NCBI GenBank assembly: GCA_030746295.1 | Contig: JASLMY010000272.1 | Location: 1-6,038, forward strand | DNA length: 6,038 bases | Reading direction: 5' to 3' | DNA from: Alphaproteobacteria bacterium | GTDB taxonomy: Bacteria; Pseudomonadota; Alphaproteobacteria; GCA-2731375 | In this document: positions 1 through 5,981 of the stretch, one piece after another | Layout: each line of letters opens with the position of its first letter | Numbering within the stretch: the first letter of the stretch is position 1 | Translations under genes and position numbers: made by a program | The notes under the pieces: model-generated | Databases searched by the model: none | The model's input: only the letters and a program-made list of their open reading frames with translations | Told to the model about the DNA's origin: nothing

Positions 1-2224
1 CCGAGGTGCCGGCCTCGCCGCAGCCCTTGGCGCCGAGCGCGTTGGTGGTCGCCGGCACCGGGTGCGAGGCGAACCGCAGGTCGGGCACCTCGTCGGCCCG
101 GGGCATGGCGTAGTCCAGGAACGAGCCGGCGAGCAACTGCCCCGCGCCGTCATAAACGGTCTCCTCCATCAGCGCCTGGCCTAGGCCCTGGACGATGCCG
201 CCGTGGACCTGGCCCTCGACCAACATGGGGTTGATCAAGGTGCCGAAGTCGTCGACCACGACATAGCCGACGACCCGGACCCGTCCGGTCTCGGGCTCGA
301 TCTCCACTTCCGCGACATGGCAGCCGTTCGGAAAGGCGGACGGCGCCCCCTCGTGCACGACCTGGGCGTCGAGGCTCTGCGGCAAGTCGCCGGGCGGGTC
401 GGTACTTTCGCGCACTCGCGTCGCCAGTTCCAACACTGTGATCCGTCGGTCGGTGCCGGCGATGCGGAATTCGCCGTGCTCAAAGGCGATGTCCTCGACC
501 GCCGCCTCCAACACGTGGCCGGCGAGCCGGCGGCCTTGCACGATGACCTCGTCCGCGGCCTCGAGGATGGCGCCGCCACCGATGATCACCGACTTCGAGC
601 CGCCGGTGCCGCCGCCGGCGACGAGGCGGTCGCTGTCGCCCTGGAAGAGGCGGATGCGATCGAACGGCACGCCCAAACGGCTCGTCAAGATTTGGGCGAA
701 GGTGGCGGCGTGGCCCTGGCCCTGGTCCTGGGTGCCGCTCAGGATCGTCACCGTGCCGTCGTCCTCGAAGCGAAGCTCGCCGAGCTCATTACCGGGCGGT
801 GCCGTCACCTCCAAATAGCAGGCGATGCCGAGGCCCCTCAGCTTGCCGGCCTCGGCCGAGGCGCGGTGGCGGGCCTCGAAGCCGGCCCGGTCGGCGCGCG
901 CCACTGCTTCATCGAGGATCGCCGGGAAGTCGCCACTGTCGTAGGTCAGGCCGGAGACGGCGGCATAGGGCATCTCGTCCGGCCGGACCAGGTTGCGACG
1001 CCTAAGCTCGACTCGGTCGATGCCCATCTCGGCCGCGGCCGCGTCCATCAGCCGCTCCATGTAGTAGACGCCCTCGGGCCGGCCGGCGCCGCGATAGGCA
1101 CCGATCGGCGTCGAATTGGTGAAGGCGCATTTGGTCTCGACATGGAGCGCCGGCAGGCGATAGGCGCCGGGGAAATTGCGGACGATGTTGCCGCAGCTCA
1201 TGTGCGGCCCGGTGGTGGAGAGATAGGCGCCGAGGTTGGCCCGGCCGGAGACCCGGGCCGCCAGAATTTGGCCCGCGGCATCGAAGGCGCCGGCCACCTC
1301 GACGGCGCTGCCGCGGCCATGCTGGTCGGAGACGAAGCTGTCACTGCGCTCGTCGCACCACTTGACGGGCCGACCGAGCCGTCGGGCCGCCACCAGCAGC
1401 GGCGCATATTCGGGATAGGGCGACGACTTCATGCCGAAGGAGCCGCCGACGTCGTGCGCCCGCACCCGCAGCTTCTCGGGCGCCACCCCCATCAGCTTGG
1501 CGAGGCCGTTCCTGAGCCCGAAGACACCCTGGGCCGGGACGTGGAGCGTCAGCCGCCCCGTCTTCGAGTCGTACTCGGCCACCGCGGCCCTGGACTCCAT
1601 CGCTGCGACCACGACGCGGTTGTTGCGGAGCTCCAGCCGCGTCACGTACGCCGCCGCCTCGAAGGCACGATCAACCGCCGCCCGATCACCGGCCTCGAAG
1701 TCGAGCGCCAGGTTACCCGGCGCTTCGTCGTGCAACTGCGGAGCCTCCAGCGCCAAGGCGTCGGCTTCGTCGGTGACCGCCGGCAGCGGCCGGATCTCCA
1801 GCTCGATCAGCTCGGCCGCGTCGCGGGCCTGGGCCAGGCTCTCCGCCACCACGAGCGCCACCGCCTCACCCCGGTAGCGGACCCGGCCGCTGGCGAGCGA
1901 GGGCCGTGGCGGCTTGATCATCGGCGTGCCGTCGCGGCTCTTGTAGGGTTGTGCGTTCTGAAGCGTCTGGACGCCGTCCGCTGCCAGCTCGGCCTGGGTA
2001 ATGACCGCCAGCACGCCGGGAGCGGCCTCGGCCTGGTCGGTGTCTAACCCCTGGATCTCTCCGTGGGCGTGGGGCGAGCGCAGGAAATAGCCGTAGGCTT
2101 GACCGGCGAGGTCGACGTCGCCGGTGTAGCAGCCGCCTCCGGTCAGCAAGCGCGGGTCCTCGGTCCGCGAGACCGACTGGCCGATGGCGTATTTCTCGAA
2201 ACTGGCGGCGGCTATGTCGGTCAC
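1..2224 (-). CDS. Xanthine dehydrogenase family, molybdopterin-binding large subunit (CoxL-like, form II); 3' end beyond window
   Basis: Catalytic large subunit of a molybdenum hydroxylase of the xanthine dehydrogenase / aldehyde oxidase / CoxL superfamily. Such enzymes oxidise aldehydes, purines or N-heterocycles with water as oxygen donor, passing electrons to separate 2Fe-2S and FAD subunits. I translated the minus strand directly: 741 codons stay open to the window edge, so about 30-50 C-terminal residues are probably missing. The N-terminus (IGQSVSRTEDPRLLTGGGCY) is typical of the family, followed by the a/b hammerhead domain (about residues 20-140). Next come the cofactor motif GGSFG (about 260-264), the active-site loop AYRGAGRPE (about 376-384) and, at the edge, GAKGCGEAG with the catalytic Glu. 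AYRGAGR is the form II signature; true CO dehydrogenases carry AYRCSFR, so CO oxidation is unlikely. The GTG start at 2224 lies just after a G-rich site and 13 bases after the amidohydrolase stop. The substrate cannot be told from sequence. The small subunits are not in view and may lie to the left. Confidence 0.93.
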   Translation of the reverse strand, partial: MTDIAAASFEKYAIGQSVSRTEDPRLLTGGGCYTGDVDLAGQAYGYFLRSPHAHGEIQGLDTDQAEAAPGVLAVITQAELAADGVQTLQNAQPYKSRDGTPMIKPPRPSLASGRVRYRGEAVALVVAESLAQARDAAELIELEIRPLPAVTDEADALALEAPQLHDEAPGNLALDFEAGDRAAVDRAFEAAAYVTRLELRNNRVVVAAMESRAAVAEYDSKTGRLTLHVPAQGVFGLRNGLAKLMGVAPEKLRVRAHDVGGSFGMKSSPYPEYAPLLVAARRLGRPVKWCDERSDSFVSDQHGRGSAVEVAGAFDAAGQILAARVSGRANLGAYLSTTGPHMSCGNIVRNFPGAYRLPALHVETKCAFTNSTPIGAYRGAGRPEGVYYMERLMDAAAAEMGIDRVELRRRNLVRPDEMPYAAVSGLTYDSGDFPAILDEAVARADRAGFEARHRASAEAGKLRGLGIACYLEVTAPPGNELGELRFEDDGTVTILSGTQDQGQGHAATFAQILTSRLGVPFDRIRLFQGDSDRLVAGGGTGGSKSVIIGGGAILEAADEVIVQGRRLAGHVLEAAVEDIAFEHGEFRIAGTDRRITVLELATRVRESTDPPGDLPQSLDAQVVHEGAPSAFPNGCHVAEVEIEPETGRVRVVGYVVVDDFGTLINPMLVEGQVHGGIVQGLGQALMEETVYDGAGQLLAGSFLDYAMPRADEVPDLRFASHPVPATTNALGAKGCGEAGTS

Positions 2225-2237
2225 GGTCTCGCCCCCG

Positions 2238-2754
2238 TCAACCGAAGCCGTAGAGGGTGGCCGGGTTGTCGACCAGGACCTTGCGGCGCTGGTCCGCCTC
2301 GGGCGCCCAGTCCAGAAGCACATCCAACAGCATGCCGTCGTCCGGCGGATCGTCGACGTGCGAGGGATGCGGCCAGTCGGTCGGTCTCCGCCCAGGCGGT
2401 CATGCCGCCCGGCACCATCTGAAAGCGCACGCCGCGGATGCCGCCCTCGGTCAGACGCTCGAACTCGGCATCGTCGATATCGGGCTCGACGACGGCGACG
2501 CCCCGGGCTTCCGGCAGGCGGGCGATGGCGTCGAGCGTGCAGCGGTTGTCGGCACCGTAGTGCGTCGGTTGCACCACCACCGTGCGCGCGAGGCCGAGCC
2601 GAGCCTGGATTTCGCGATAGGCCGCGACGTCGCCTTCGGGCTTCGGCCCCACCGCGGCGGCTGCGATAGGATAAGCGCCCGGGGGCGCATAGATGTGCAT
2701 GTGGGTATCGGTCGTGCCAGGCGGCGCCTTCAGCCTCGGTGTCTCTGCTGTCAT
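2238..2754 (-). pseudogene. Amidohydrolase (PDC lactonase / D-galactarolactone isomerase-like), internally deleted and frameshifted
   Basis: Remnant of a TIM-barrel amidohydrolase (Amidohydro_2 / COG3618), the family of 2-pyrone-4,6-dicarboxylate lactonase and D-galactarolactone isomerase, which act on lactones of sugar acids or aromatic breakdown products. The start is ATG at 2754, with AGGA nine bases upstream inside the end of the previous gene; a TTG nine bases earlier would sit on top of that site. Residues 1 to about 127 read in frame and include the metal-site motif TDTHMHIY (15-22) and GIRGVRF (105-111). The frame then goes wrong: the family's C-terminus, DWPHPSH through DDGMLLDVLLDWAPE to LVDNPATLYGFG and a TGA at 2238, continues in another frame from about 2380. 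Together the parts total about 173 codons against a usual 280-290, so roughly 100 codons of the central barrel are absent and the loss is not a multiple of three. The product should be inactive. An assembly error is the main alternative. Confidence 0.85.
2368..2381 (-). other. Deletion junction in the amidohydrolase, at a 14-base sequence readable in both frames
   Basis: On the minus strand this stretch is ACCGACTGGCCGCA. Read in the upstream frame it completes TDRLAA, the continuation of the N-terminal half. Read in the downstream frame it gives TDWPH, the core of the family's GTDWPHP motif near the C-terminus. The same bases therefore fit two places in the ancestral gene. This is the arrangement expected if a deletion joined two short direct repeats and kept one copy. 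That the missing second copy existed is inferred from the family consensus; only one copy is seen here. Confidence 0.6.
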
Positions 2755-2759
2755 GTCGT

Positions 2760-3542
2760 TCAATCCTCGACCACCAGATGACCGCCCTGATAGATCTCAC
2801 CCGGGCTGTTGGGATCGCGGGTCGGCTCCGCCGCCAGCACGGCCTCGGCATAGTCCTCGGCTCGGTCCTGGGGCTCGTAGCCGAGGCGGACCGCGTTCGC
2901 ATTGTCATACCAGGAGCGGTCGTTGTCGGAGACGCCGTAGACGATCTCGAAATGCAGATCCGCATGCTCCAGGCCGATCCGGACGAGCTGCGTCAGGTCG
3001 CGCGGGCTGATCCAGATCGCGAGCCGCCGCTTGTCGATCGGCCGCTCGCCGACGTTGCCGATGCGAACGCAGAGCACGCCCAGGCCGTACTTGTCGGCAT
3101 AGAGGGCGCCTAAGGCCTCGCCAAATGCCTTGGAGAGGCCGTAGCGGCTGTCGGGCCGGACCACGACCTGATGGTCGATCACTTGGTCGCGGCGGTAGTA
3201 GCCGACGGCATGGTTTGAGGTGGCGAAGACGATGCGCTGGACGCCTTGGCGGCGGGCCGCCTCGAAGAGGTTGTAGGTGCCGGTGATGTTGGCGTCGCGG
3301 ATCACCTCCCAGCTCGCCTCGGTCGAGTTGCCGCCCAGGTGGACGATACCGTCGACGCCTTCGCACATCCGCTCCACCGCGACCATGTCGGTGAGGTCGG
3401 TTTGATCGACTTCCTCGCCGGCGCCGGCCGCGGCCAGGGGCCGAACATCGGAGAGCCGGAGCATCGGATAGACCCCCTTCAGCGTCCCTCGCAGCCGGCC
3501 GCCGATGTCGCCCGCCGCTCCCGTGATCAAGACTCGCTGCAT
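2760..3542 (-). CDS. NAD-dependent epimerase/dehydratase family oxidoreductase, uronate dehydrogenase-like
   Basis: Extended short-chain dehydrogenase of 260 residues, the usual length of uronate dehydrogenases. Those enzymes oxidise D-glucuronate or D-galacturonate with NAD+ to the aldaro-lactone in the cytoplasm. Visible features: the nucleotide loop TGAAGDIGG (residues 7-15); Asp32 at the end of the second strand, favouring NAD over NADP; HLGGNS (68-73); ATSNHAVGYY (107-116); and the catalytic YGLSK (Tyr134, Lys138) followed by FGE. The SSNH/YGxSKxFGE pattern and the later VRIGN resemble uronate dehydrogenase, but many relatives carry other sugar-acid substrates, so the exact substrate is open. 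The ATG at 3542 has GGAGG six bases upstream (CCTCC at 3549-3553 on the plus strand); the frame stays open further upstream, but that would add a non-homologous leader. It is the first gene of a tight minus-strand run and ends five bases before the amidohydrolase start. Confidence 0.88.
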   Translation of the reverse strand: MQRVLITGAAGDIGGRLRGTLKGVYPMLRLSDVRPLAAAGAGEEVDQTDLTDMVAVERMCEGVDGIVHLGGNSTEASWEVIRDANITGTYNLFEAARRQGVQRIVFATSNHAVGYYRRDQVIDHQVVVRPDSRYGLSKAFGEALGALYADKYGLGVLCVRIGNVGERPIDKRRLAIWISPRDLTQLVRIGLEHADLHFEIVYGVSDNDRSWYDNANAVRLGYEPQDRAEDYAEAVLAAEPTRDPNSPGEIYQGGHLVVED

Positions 3543-3555
3543 CGCCACCCTCCCC

Positions 3556-3619
3556 GGCTTCGCCGAGCCCAAGCATTGCATGGAATCCCGTGCGGTCAAC
3601 CGGCCGGCTTGGCGAAGTG
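3556..3619. repeat. Imperfect inverted repeat in the divergent intergenic region
   Basis: GGCTTCGCCGAGCC (3556-3569) and GGCTTGGCGAAGTG (3606-3619) are inverted copies matching at 11 of 14 positions, separated by 36 bases. The left arm falls at the expected transcription start of the minus-strand operon and the right arm overlaps the candidate -35 of the plus-strand gene. An operator for a dimeric regulator bound at two half-sites would look like this, but a chance match in GC-rich DNA cannot be excluded. Confidence 0.3.
3572..3599 (-). promoter_or_regulatory. Candidate sigma70-type promoter for the uronate dehydrogenase-like operon
   Basis: On the minus strand TTGACC (3599-3594), matching the -35 consensus at five of six bases, lies 16 bases from AATGCT (3577-3572), a weak -10 match at three of six. 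Initiation would fall near 3565, leaving a leader of about 20-25 bases before the ATG at 3542. This is position and consensus only; the weak -10 keeps confidence low. Confidence 0.3.
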
Positions 3620-3637
3620 CGCGCGGCGGCGTAGGTT
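3609..3637 (+). promoter_or_regulatory. Candidate promoter for the ATC-hydrolase-family gene
   Basis: TTGGCG (3609-3614, four of six matches to TTGACA) is followed after 17 bases by TAGGTT (3632-3637, keeping the conserved TA and final T). The start of transcription would be near 3644, about 29 bases before the ATG at 3673, with a GAGGGAG ribosome site in between (3657-3663). It points away from the minus-strand candidate promoter in the same gap. Confidence 0.3.
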
Positions 3638-3672
3638 TTCGGCAGGTTGCAACGCCGAGGGAGACGCCTGCC

Positions 3673-4146
3673 ATGAACGACTTGCCGATCATCACGCTGC
3701 GCCGCATCGAGGCCAACGTCATCAAGCCGATCTACGACGAGATGGTCGCCGCGCTCGGCCGCGAGAAGGCACGGCAGATCCTGGGCCAGGCGATCGAGAA
3801 GAACGCGATCGAGCACGGCGAGGGCTATGCCGAGCGCGAGGCGCCAGGTGGCAACGACCTCGAAGGCTTCGCCCGCCTGCTGCCGCAGTGGCAGAAGAAC
3901 GACGCTCTCGAGATCGACGTCCTGGAAAGCACCCGGCAGCGCTTCGACTTCAACATCACCCGCTGCGCCTACGCCGAGATGTATCGCGAGATGGGCGTCG
4001 CCGAGATCGGCGATCTCTTGTCCTGCGGCCGCGACGGCGCCTTCTGCACCGGCTACAACCCGAAGATCAAGATGGAGCGGACCCAGACCGTGATGCAGGG
4101 CGCGCCCCACTGCGACTTCCGCTACACCATGGAGGACGGGAACTAA
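3673..4146 (+). CDS. L-2-amino-thiazoline-4-carboxylic acid hydrolase family protein
   Basis: A 157-residue protein matching the ATC hydrolase family (PF14196) by recollection of its motifs. The founding enzyme opens L-2-amino-thiazoline-4-carboxylate to N-carbamoyl-L-cysteine on the way to L-cysteine in pseudomonads; most family members are untested. Conserved features are Cys98 followed by YAEMYREMG, then the SCGRD block (Cys118, Asp121), Cys125, a proline-led strand with KMERTQT (133-139), and the closing CDFRYTM (Cys147, Asp148). The Cys and Asp positions are the likely catalytic or ligand residues. No signal peptide or membrane segment is seen, so it should be cytoplasmic. The ATG at 3673 has GAGGGAG nine bases upstream. 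It is divergent from the sugar-acid operon and 67 bases ahead of a methyltransferase in the same direction. Family assignment is fairly firm; the actual substrate is not. Confidence 0.82.
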   Translation: MNDLPIITLRRIEANVIKPIYDEMVAALGREKARQILGQAIEKNAIEHGEGYAEREAPGGNDLEGFARLLPQWQKNDALEIDVLESTRQRFDFNITRCAYAEMYREMGVAEIGDLLSCGRDGAFCTGYNPKIKMERTQTVMQGAPHCDFRYTMEDGN

Positions 4147-4167
4147 GGTCGGGGTCCGGCCGGCGGC

Positions 4168-4194
4168 GAGACCACGACGGCGTCGCCGTGGCTC
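4168..4194 (+). other. Stem-loop between the ATC-hydrolase-family gene and the methyltransferase gene
   Basis: GAG-A-CCACG-A-CG pairs with CG-C-CGTGG-CTC around a four-base GCGT loop: ten base pairs broken by one bulge and one mismatch. No run of T follows, so it does not look like a standard intrinsic terminator. It may attenuate read-through, protect the upstream mRNA end, or be incidental to the GC-rich sequence. Confidence 0.3.
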
Positions 4195-4213
4195 GGGGTT
4201 CGGAGTGAGTCGA

Positions 4214-4987
4214 ATGGCCGAGGATTCCCGCCTCTTCGAGATATTCCCGGAGGTGCAGCGCGGCTTGCCCCGGCAAGGGCCGGGTGCCGATGATTGCACG
4301 CTGAAAGCGCTCTCTTTGTGCCGGGAGTTGCCCGAACGGTCGGCGGTCTTGGATATCGGCTGCGGCCCGGGCATGCAGACCGTGGCCTTGGCGAAGAGCC
4401 TCGACGGCCCGGTCACGGCCGTGGATCTCCATCCGGAGTATTTGGCCGAGCTGAAGGCGCACGCCGAAGCCGCGGGCCTCGCCGGGCGACTCCGGATCCT
4501 GGCCGGCGATATGATGGCACTGCCGTTTCCGCCGGAGAGCTTCGACCTCGTCTGGTCCGAGGGCGCCGCCTACATCATGGGTTTCGATCGCGCCTTGGTC
4601 GCCTGGAAACCGTTGCTCCGGCCCGGCGGCTACATCGCCGTCAGCGAACTGGTCTGGCTTCAGGCCGACCCGCCGGCCGAAGTGGCCGCGTTCTTCGCCG
4701 AGGAGTACCCGGCCATGACCGATGTCGATACCGCCTTGGCGACCGTCCGGAGCTCGGGCTACGAGGTCGCGGGACATTTCACCCTGCCCGACTCCGCCTG
4801 GTGGACGCACTACTACCTGCCGCTCGAAGCCAAGCTTCCGAATCTCGCCGAGAGATACGCCGGCGACGACGCAGCGCTCGCCATCATCGAGAGCACCAGA
4901 CGCGAGATCGACGTCCGGCGCCGCTTTCCCGACTGCTACGGCTACGAATTCATCGTCGGTCGAAAACAGCCGCGTGGCGGTAGCTGA
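4214..4987 (+). CDS. Class I SAM-dependent methyltransferase
   Basis: A 257-residue Rossmann-fold methyltransferase, presumably cytoplasmic and acting on a small molecule. Motif I is VLDIGCGPG (residues 45-53), the SAM ribose-binding acid is Asp71 in VTAVDLHPEYL, motif II/III is AGDMMALPF (97-105), and FDLVWSEGA marks strand 4. RPGGYIAVSE follows as the post-motif strand. The N-terminal GLPRQGPG lead-in (17-24) and C-terminal WWTHYYLPLE and YGYEFIVGRK segments are typical of a widespread uncharacterised subfamily, so no substrate is assigned. I prefer ATG 4214, which has GGAG eight bases upstream at 4202-4205. An in-frame GTG at 4205 overlaps that site and would add three residues. It probably shares a transcript with the preceding gene, though a hairpin intervenes. 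It converges with the minus-strand gene ending at 5059; the 71 bases between show no clear T-tailed terminator. Confidence 0.87.
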   Translation: MAEDSRLFEIFPEVQRGLPRQGPGADDCTLKALSLCRELPERSAVLDIGCGPGMQTVALAKSLDGPVTAVDLHPEYLAELKAHAEAAGLAGRLRILAGDMMALPFPPESFDLVWSEGAAYIMGFDRALVAWKPLLRPGGYIAVSELVWLQADPPAEVAAFFAEEYPAMTDVDTALATVRSSGYEVAGHFTLPDSAWWTHYYLPLEAKLPNLAERYAGDDAALAIIESTRREIDVRRRFPDCYGYEFIVGRKQPRGGS

Positions 4988-5058
4988 CCCGTCGTCGAAG
5001 CCCGGCCCCGGCCTGTGCCGAAATGTACTGGAAAATGGGCCTCGCGTGTGGCCGCGGG

Positions 5059-5595
5059 CTAGGAGGATCGGTCAGTACCTCGTGGTGACGCACCGCCGCG
5101 TGCGGACGCGGTGCCGAAGAGATATCCAGCGATAGCGCCCATGATGCCGACCGAGGCGATGAGCTGGTCTTTGTCGTTGACGGTGTAGGCGAGAAAGACG
5201 GTTCCGAAGATGATCAGCGTCAGGCCGGCGCCGTTGACCATCTGCCCCGCTGTCGCGTTCACCTTGAACAGGTAGAAGAGCAGCATTCCCATCGCCATCA
5301 TGGTGACGACGCAGATCAGGATGACGACACCGGCTTGCAGCAGCAGTTGGTCGCGCAGGAATTGAGGGTTCGAGTAGCCTAGATCCCCCGCTGCCGGACC
5401 GGCCTCGTCGATCGAACCGCCCGCGCCAGACGCGGTTGCCGCCCTCTGCTCCGTCGGCGACAGGTTCTCGAACTTGAAGGGTTCGGCGAGATCGGATCCC
5501 GGAGCTCGAGCCCGCGAGTGTATCGAAATCGAACATATCATCGATACGACGAACAGAAGTATCAGGCCTCGCACCAATCCCATAGATGCGGACAT
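5059..5595 (-). CDS. Hypothetical membrane protein with about four membrane segments
   Basis: I do not recognise this protein by name. It is 178 residues with an N-terminal hydrophobic segment (about 7-25, signal anchor or cleaved signal), a polar linker rich in Ala, Gly and acidic residues (about 30-80), then three strongly hydrophobic stretches at about 86-110, 122-140 and 144-163. The last is GIMGAIAGYLFG, a type of ending common in short bacterial inner-membrane proteins of unknown function that finish with a glycine-rich helix. The tail (ARGGASPRGTDRSS) is small and basic. With the first helix as an anchor, the linker would lie in the periplasm. I chose ATG 5595, five bases after the preceding gene's stop with GGAA nine bases upstream. 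A TTG at 5610 and an ATG at 5583 are alternatives. It is almost certainly co-transcribed with the small exported protein upstream, suggesting the two act together at the membrane. Confidence 0.72.
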   Translation of the reverse strand: MSASMGLVRGLILLFVVSMICSISIHSRARAPGSDLAEPFKFENLSPTEQRAATASGAGGSIDEAGPAAGDLGYSNPQFLRDQLLLQAGVVILICVVTMMAMGMLLFYLFKVNATAGQMVNGAGLTLIIFGTVFLAYTVNDKDQLIASVGIMGAIAGYLFGTASARGGASPRGTDRSS

Positions 5596-5600
5596 TTTCT

Positions 5601-5909
5601 TCAATTCCAAAGACTACGGTTAAGAATTGCAATCAGATTTGAATAGTATACCCTTCTTTTTTCATCATTTTTATTTCTTGCGTCTTCATAGCTCGACTCA
5701 TAACGCTTGAGTAGTTCTTGTTTCTTCTGTCGCGAAAGCGGTTGTATATATTCTCGGAATCTCAAGTAGGGATCGGCGCGTTGCCGCTGCAGAGGCGGTC
5801 GCCTTTCCGGCGGCAGGTAGAACTTCTGCAGTGCCTCCGCCATTGCCACACCCGGCTTCAGAAGCGGCAGAAAGGCAAGTGAGATAGCCATCTCGCGCCG
5901 AGTTACCAC
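5601..5909 (-). CDS. Small exported protein of unknown function, twin-arginine-like leader
   Basis: Unrecognised protein of 102 residues. The start is taken as GTG 5909 because AGGAG lies exactly eight bases upstream (CTCCT at 5918-5922 on the plus strand); a TTG at 5927 and an ATG at 5891 are weaker. From this start the protein opens MVTRREMAIS, with T-R-R-E-M resembling the S/T-R-R-x-hydrophobic Tat motif. A short hydrophobic core and an A-M-A signal peptidase site (residues 22-24) follow. The mature part begins with a proline/arginine-rich stretch (32-50). It then becomes a charged, probably helical region rich in Lys, Glu, Arg and Tyr (about 57-90) and ends NRSLWN. No cofactor motif is visible, which is unusual for a Tat substrate, so ordinary Sec export is possible. 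The 3' half is noticeably richer in A+T than neighbouring genes. The membrane protein gene starts five bases after its stop. Confidence 0.62.
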   Translation of the reverse strand: MVTRREMAISLAFLPLLKPGVAMAEALQKFYLPPERRPPLQRQRADPYLRFREYIQPLSRQKKQELLKRYESSYEDARNKNDEKRRVYYSNLIAILNRSLWN

Positions 5910-5981
5910 GTGCCTCACTCCTGACAATCATGCATGCCACAGATAGCTTGCCAGCAGACATAAAGGCACCCCGGAACTACA

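Noticed and set aside
203..2047. Plus-strand open frame of 614 codons
   Set aside because: It lies wholly antisense to the molybdenum-subunit gene, whose minus-strand translation shows clear family motifs along its whole length. The plus-strand product has a shadow-like composition (Gly, Ala, Arg, His, Asp) and no domain.
1..2224. Carbon monoxide dehydrogenase (form I CoxL)
   Set aside because: The active-site loop reads AYRGAGR, the form II pattern, and lacks the Cys of AYRCSFR needed for the Mo-Cu centre.
2257..2781. Plus-strand open frame of 174 codons over the amidohydrolase
   Set aside because: Antisense to recognisable amidohydrolase sequence and with no family features of its own.
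2905..4416. Minus-strand open frame of 503 codons spanning three genes
   Set aside because: It runs antisense or out of frame through the uronate dehydrogenase-like gene, the intergenic region, the ATC-hydrolase gene and part of the methyltransferase gene, all supported by motifs in other frames.
4988..5058. Possible bidirectional terminator between the converging genes
   Set aside because: Only short GGCC self-complementary stretches are present, with no stable stem followed by a T run in either direction.
5698..5961. Alternative minus-strand frame of 87 codons overlapping the small exported protein
   Set aside because: It has a Gly/Ala/Ser/Thr-rich shadow composition and no good ribosome site, and it ends inside the other gene. 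The competing frame has AGGAG at ideal spacing, a signal peptide and a stop abutting the next gene.
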